In this document: positions 59,054 through 64,000 of the stretch, one piece after another
Layout of the letters: every line of letters starts with the position of its first letter
How positions within the stretch are numbered: the first letter of the stretch is position 1
Translations under genes and position numbers: made by a program
Notes under the pieces: model-generated
The model's input: only the letters and a program-made list of their open reading frames with translations
Told to the model about the DNA's origin: nothing
Databases searched by the model: none
NCBI RefSeq assembly: GCF_009727055.1
Contig: NC_052350.1
Coordinates: 22,077,364-22,141,363 of the forward strand
Length of the DNA: 64,000 nt
Source of the DNA: Benincasa hispida
Taxonomy: Eukaryota > Streptophyta > Magnoliopsida > Cucurbitales > Cucurbitaceae
Reading direction: 5' to 3'

Positions 59054-59872
59054 TGGAAAATTTGTATGAATGACATTTTTTTTCTAGGTCCAACTGAAAT
59101 TTGGTTCCAGATTATAAAAAAAAAAAAAAAATGGTCTTTTATTGATGTTAGCAATATGTAAAAATATCTACACATCAAAATGCAAGTAAGAATCTGACTC
59201 TTGCTTCTTTCTCTCGCTTCTTTCTCTTATTTTTCATCAAATACAGCTGCAAGTTTTTTTCTTCAATTTTTTTTTGTTCGGATTCTTCCTCTCGCTTCTT
59301 TCTCGTGCTTATTGGTCTCGCTCTTGCTTCTTCCTTTAGTTCTTTGATCTCTCTTCTTGATCTTGCTCATTGACCTCGTTTTGACTTATGCAAAGAAGAA
59401 AAAAATAAGTTTAAGAAGTTGTTGTCTCGCTAAGAAGAAGAAAAAGAAATTGCAGAAGTTGTCGCCTCGTTTTATTTAAGCTTAGGAGAAGAAGTTGCTA
59501 AAGCTGCTAAAGAAGAAGAAAATGTTGCAGAAGAAGAAGTTGCCGAAGAAGAAGATCGTTAAAAAAAGTACAGATCAAATGAAGAGCGAGAAGAGCGAGA
59601 AGAAGATGAAGGAAGAATTTATAACATTATTGATTAAAGATATTAGCATTTCATAGGATGACCATAGGTGACTCGACCTTAATTGTGAGTGAGTTATGAA
59701 CTCTTGTCTATGAGGACATGCCTTTGATTTGTATGAATGAAAGTGGTCAGATTCGTCGACTCAATAAGCCTATCATTTTGGAAATTTGTCCAAATAAAAA
59801 GTTGGAAACATAGCTACACAAAATTTTGGGGTGATCTTGGCCTTCTATTTTGGGCTATCCATGTAATTTTCC
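59054..59872. mobile_element. Foldback/MULE-like element with a Copia LTR fragment
   Basis: The left end GGAAAATTTGTATGAATGAC and the reverse complement of the right end, GAAAATTACATGGATAGCCC, are similar. The right end closely matches the left end of the element at 49193. A pyrimidine arm (59200-59380) with CTCTTGCTTCTTTCTC faces a purine arm (59395-59620) with GAAGAGCGAGAAGAAG. A piece of Copia LTR is inserted at 59653-59812. No clear gene. Confidence 0.45.
59653..59812 (+). repeat. Copia LTR fragment
   Basis: Resembles 31436-31600 of the Copia right LTR: AGGATGACC, GAGTTATGAACTC, GAGGACATGCCTTTGATTTG, then GACTCAATAAGCCTATCATT and the GTTGGAAACATA end. About 75-80 percent identity by eye. 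Confidence 0.7.
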
Positions 59873-59879
59873 CATCTCT

Positions 59880-60573
59880 TCTATCAAACGTTATTTTGTG
59901 ATGTTGTATAGGAAAGAGAGTGATCTATACAATAGTCTTGACCAATTTATAAGGGATCTCCAACGGTAGTGGATCTAAGATTTTATGAATGTGGCACACA
60001 AGTTCATATAAATATAATTTTAGATACGTAGAAATAAAATTCCAATCATATAATATCGCCAAAATGAGCATAACTCAACTAACATACGAATGTGTTAGTG
60101 ACCAAGATGTTTGTGGTTCGTTCTCCCTCTCCTATTATACTAAAAAAACTAATACAATATTAATTGTTAATCTATAATAAACCATTAGCACGATATTATA
60201 TAGAGGCAAAAAAGATACAACTTTGTATATACATAAATTAAAATTAAAAAAGAATATAACTAAATTATCAAAACAAATATACTAAAAGAATGAAACTTGA
60301 AATAAACAATAAAGTTTTTTTTTTTTACGACTTAGCAAAACTTTTTTTAATTATTTATATTTCATATCCAAACCTCACATTTCATACATTTTTAAGTTGA
60401 ATAATCATTTTCATTTTTATTCTTTGGAAAATATTCGATTTTAGTCAATATATTTTCAAAGTGTTTAAATATAAATCTTACCATTTTAGTAGTTCTAAAA
60501 TTAACCAGTATTGTTAGGTATGTTTAACTTTTCCACAAAAAAAAAAAAAATAATAATAATAATTATCTCTCTT
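59880..60573. other. AT-rich intergenic region
   Basis: No gene, RNA or clear repeat other than a T run (60317-60326) and an AAT run (60551-60563). The ORF 59989-60177 has no recognisable family. Confidence 0.5.
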
Positions 60574-61944
60574 ACTACTATAAGAAATTTGGCTTTTTCT
60601 GATAGCAACTTTTTCAAAAGCTTTTCTAATGCTAATTTTACCATTGACATGATCGTTGGGAAAGCCTTGTTGAAAAAACCTTCCCTCGATGCAAAAAAAT
60701 TTTGTCATTGGGAATAGTAGATCTCTCGACAGGAGAAGTGGGATGGATTTCTCCCCACGCTTAGAGAGTGTCGTCAACAGAAGGCACTTTTCCCAATGTC
60801 ATAAATTGGTTTTTAGCATCGAAAGAAGTGTCTTCTCCCGACAACACTCTTTAAGCATCGGGAGAAATCTAGATTTGTGCGAGAAGGACTTCTTCCGATG
60901 CCAAATTCACAATTTTAACATCAGAAAAAGTTGCGTTTTCCGACACCGACCTATTTTTGCGTCGAGAAAGGTTACTTTTTCCGATGACATATTAGAATAG
61001 CATCGAGAAAATGGAAAAAAAAAATCAAAATAATGTTTATTTTTCCCAACACATTTAACTTTGATGTCAGGAATGGTCTTTTTTTTTTTTTTGTAATTTC
61101 TTATCTACTAAATATAAAACTTATTTGAATTTTACAAATTTAGTCAAATAAACTAAAATCAACAACTAATACATTTAATTAGTTTTCTTAAACATTACAT
61201 AATATCCACCATACATAAACATCGAAATATCATACATAATATCTACAAAACATACACTCCAAAATACTTACAAGATACGAATCTACAACTTAATTTTCAT
61301 CGTTCAGGGATGCATCTAAACACAAACCTCGAGATACCTACAAAATACAAATTTAAATAATATCAATGCCACTAAATAATTAACTTTAGCAATATTAATA
61401 TAAAACTTAATATACTATACATTACATTAACATAACTATGCATTTATCCATATACCAATCTCAAACTTAAACTCACACTCAATACATTTATCCATATATC
61501 AACCTAAGAACATTAACAAATTCAAATAAACAAATTTTAGGCAATCCCTCCTCCTCCACTTATACATTTTAATCTCAAACTCAATTTTCATATATCAACC
61601 TTAAACTTAATCTCGAACTCAAGAAATTTATCCATATATCAATCTTAAACTCAAAATAAAACTTAAAAAGTCAACTCAAATTTAAACATAACTATACATT
61701 TACTCCTATACTAACTTTAAACTTAACCCAAGAATATTAACAAATTCAAACAAATTTTAGACAATCCCCCCTCCTTGACGCACACTTTAATCTCAAACTC
61801 AATATATCATATACCAATCTCAAATATATTAAAATTCAACTCAAACTTAACGCAATGTATACATTTATGTTATTACCATAATTATGGGATAACAACATAT
61901 ACATTTTTCTAATTAGTTTACTACTAAAGTTGAAGAGTTTATAC

Positions 61945-62355
61945 CTATTTCAATGCATCTCCGTGTGATTTCGTGAGTTGTAAGACCATGGCTATCAAGT
62001 CATCTATCTTAGCTTGTCTTTTTACTTCTATTTCGTCCACTCTAGCCTTTAAGGATTATACCTCAACTTGTTGCTCCTCTATAATTTGTGAGGAGGATGC
62101 ACTCGATAATGAGAGTTCTCTTTTTTTGGCTTTTTAGACTTTGGTCCCAAATCAATGCCTTTATGTAAAACAAGTCTACTAGATCAATTACTTGACCAAC
62201 GGGTCCTTTTTGTAAAACAAACACATAAAAGATATTAATAATACTTTCTTACAAATCAAATCAAATATTTTTATTTTTACCATGGATTCTCGTTCGTGTA
62301 TGAAAGTATTGGAACCAGTTGTATGGCTAAACTATTCCTTTGATTAGTCTCTGCC
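61945..62355 (-). pseudogene. Plant transposase (Transposase_24-like) remnant
   Basis: On the minus strand, 62355-62320 encodes ETNQRNSLA. After a frame slip 62325-62281 encodes HTTGSNTFIHERESM, matching the usual H-T-x-G-S-x-S-F block of the plant En/Spm transposase-24 family. A C-terminal piece lies at about 62110-61945 with SSSQIIEEQQVEV and KARVDEIEVKRQAKIDDLI, a coiled coil with its stop at 61945-61947. An in-frame TAA and missing sequence break it. Assignment is from motif memory. Confidence 0.5.
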
Positions 62356-62438
62356 ACTTTCTAAAAAAGCAAAAAAAATTAATGTTGAAGGAGTAATGCA
62401 AATATAAATAAACCGAAAGAAACATGACCAACTTAATT

Positions 62439-62549
62439 ATGTGGGTATGCTTGTGCCTTTTCAGGACTTACATATTTTTTGTAGTGTTTGTGTTGTTCAT
62501 AAGTCCTGAAAAGAGGTAGTGAACTGAAAAGGCACAAGCATACCCACAT
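62439..62549. repeat. Perfect 26-bp inverted repeat with nested second hairpin
   Basis: 62439-62464 and 62524-62549 are perfect inverted copies (ATGTGGGTATGCTTGTGCCT plus TTTCAG). A second inverted pair, CTTTTCAGGACTTA at 62457-62470 and 62500-62513, overlaps the left arm, so two alternative stems can form. The whole is flanked by the direct repeat AACATGACCAACTTA (62421 and 62554). Confidence 0.92.
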
Positions 62550-63004
62550 GATCAACATGACCAACTTACTACCTACAAGCAAATAACAACAATTAATTAA
62601 AACGAAACAACAATCAAAATATCTCAAACCAAATCTTTCATCTCAACCCCACTTATGCTAAAGAATTTATATTGTGTTTTTGCTATTAGATTTGTGGTAT
62701 TAGAATATCAGTTCAAAACAAAAAATAAAAGACTAGAAAATTGTAAATCACTAAAATTAGTAAACAAATTACTTCAATTTTCCAATAATAATATTCAATC
62801 TCATCTAAATAGTTTCAAATTTCTAAAATAAACAAACTAAATAACTAAACTAAGATAAAACTCTAAAATAGAAATTTAAAAACAAAATATTAACCTTGAA
62901 ATCTCTGAAAAACAAACAAAAAAAAAACCTTTTTAATGACAAAATTGAATGGAGCAAACGACCATGGAAAAGGAAAAAGAGGGAAAGTAAAAAGGGGGAG
63001 GAGG

Positions 63005-63014
63005 NNNNNNNNNN
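63005..63014. other. Assembly gap (10 N)
   Basis: Ten unknown bases within the CACTA-like element, beside G-rich, repetitive sequence. The true length is not known. Confidence 1.
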
Positions 63015-63341
63015 ATGGGGAATTTGGTGGGTGGGGGGCAATGAGGGGGGAAAGAAGTATAAAAAATAATTCAGCTTAATTTCTCCTGACAGTATGTTAA
63101 AAATTGGCAAAAGAAGCCTCATTTCCCAACGGTTTTTTTTAAGAGTCAGAAAAAGTCTCTTTTCCCGACCCTACCTTTGTCGTTGAGATAGGAGACTTTT
63201 CCCGACTCTTAAAAAAAAGTGTCGGAAAATGAGGTTTCTCCGGACCGTTTTTAACATAACATAAAAATAGGCTACTGAAAACTTTTTCTTTCCAATTTTT
63301 TTCCAATGCCTAACCAAACAACATCGGGAAAATCATCTTCT

Positions 63342-64000
63342 CACTATTAAAGAAATTGGATTACTTGACGTTTTTCCAATGTCAAGTAAAATGTATACTT
63401 GACACTTATAAAAGCGTCGAGTATTCGAGTGTCAAGTATAGTGTGATACCTCGACTCTGAGAAAACGTCAAGACAAATGTTTCTTGATACAATTTTTGTG
63501 TCAAGAAAGATAATACACTTGACATTGGTGGTATGTTAAGTTTATCGATTCTTGACATTGATTACGTATCATATATGATAACACTTTGACCTTTTTTATG
63601 TATCTAAGTATATGTCTTTTTTTTTTTTTTTTCAAATTAAATGCTCCAATTGATATTCTCATTTTCTGCCTTGTATTCCAACAATACAATTACATCAACT
63701 AAATAAACATTATACATTTAAGATCTATCAACTCAATATATTCACTAAAAATCCATATGTTCAACTATGACCTTTCATATGAACACTTTTCACAAATTAC
63801 AACAATATTTCTCTTACACATGTACATGCACAAAATAAAATCTCAACTATTACTTTTGTATACAAAACTCAACTTTCAACAAACACAAAAGTAACAAATT
63901 GTTTAATAAGTAACCTCTCAACAAAGTACATTATTTAATCTAAACATTGAGCTTTGAAGTCTAAAGATCGAGAACTAAGGGTCAGGCAAGCCATGTTTAA
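63342..64000 (+). mobile_element. Second CACTA-like element, left end, truncated by the window
   Basis: Begins CACTATTAAAGAAATTGG, a CACTA-type terminus, and is followed by a different subterminal motif: ACTTGACG and GTCAAGTA in both orientations, at least nine times in 63364-63560. From 63600 onward there is only AT-rich DNA. The rest of the element is outside the window. Confidence 0.55.

Larger units (their letters stand above)
60574..63341. mobile_element. CACTA (En/Spm)-like DNA transposon, degenerate
   Basis: The left end ACTACTATAAGAAATTTGG resembles the plant CACTACAAGAAA terminus with the first base changed. Subterminal motifs in both orientations, of the form TTCCCGACG and CATCGGGA, are dense at 60590-61080 and again at 63120-63330, as expected of the two subterminal regions of one CACTA element. 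Transposase-related remnants lie inside (61945-62355, minus). No right terminal repeat is seen; instead a different CACTA end begins at 63342. A 10-N gap lies at 63005-63014. Confidence 0.62.

Overview
The window is a 64 kb stretch of AT-rich nuclear DNA from a flowering plant. The order of the plant genes, the intron structure and the abundance of nested LTR retrotransposons show a eudicot. The coding style of the Copia and Tekay elements recalls cucurbit (cucumber/melon group) elements from memory; that family-level guess is an inference and no search was run.

About the first 34.6 kb is a nest of transposable elements. A Tat/Ogre-type Gypsy element with unequal LTRs fills 360-9173. Its pol is truncated after reverse transcriptase, and it carries a long 3' untranslated zone made of several different tandem repeats. 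After 4.4 kb of AT-rich DNA and a CATA/TA microsatellite comes a nearly complete but mutated Tekay-type Gypsy element (13785-22304) inserted into that microsatellite. Immediately to its right is a Mutator-like element (22324-34594) with about 110 bp terminal inverted repeats. It carries a DUF1985 gene remnant on the left and a probable transposase N-terminus on the right. A Copia element (24002-32839, target duplication CATAG) has inserted into the DUF1985 gene. That Copia element itself holds a third LTR-like block inside reverse transcriptase and an antisense piece of a related LTR where gag should be.

The right half has three ordinary host genes, all on the minus strand. (1) An EIN3-binding F-box protein (EBF1/2 type, 37385-39369) has a tiny first coding exon that simple ORF finding misses; the spliced protein is 632 residues. 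(2) A five-exon gene (50854-53480) encodes a 177-residue DUF4050 (Gag1-like clamp) protein and uses one GC-AG intron. (3) A two-coding-exon gene (55514-56320) encodes a 100-residue organellar, probably mitochondrial, bL36 ribosomal protein with a plant C-terminal extension. The genes have unrelated functions (ethylene signalling, unknown, organelle translation), and nothing suggests they act together.

Between the genes lie fragments of SINEs, a rearranged Copia fragment, foldback/MULE-like elements and short tandem duplications. The right end holds two CACTA-like elements, one with transposase-24-like remnants and one running off the window. A 10-N assembly gap is at 63005-63014. I found no genuinely unknown gene system. 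The most useful results are the corrected gene models and the reconstruction of the nested insertions.
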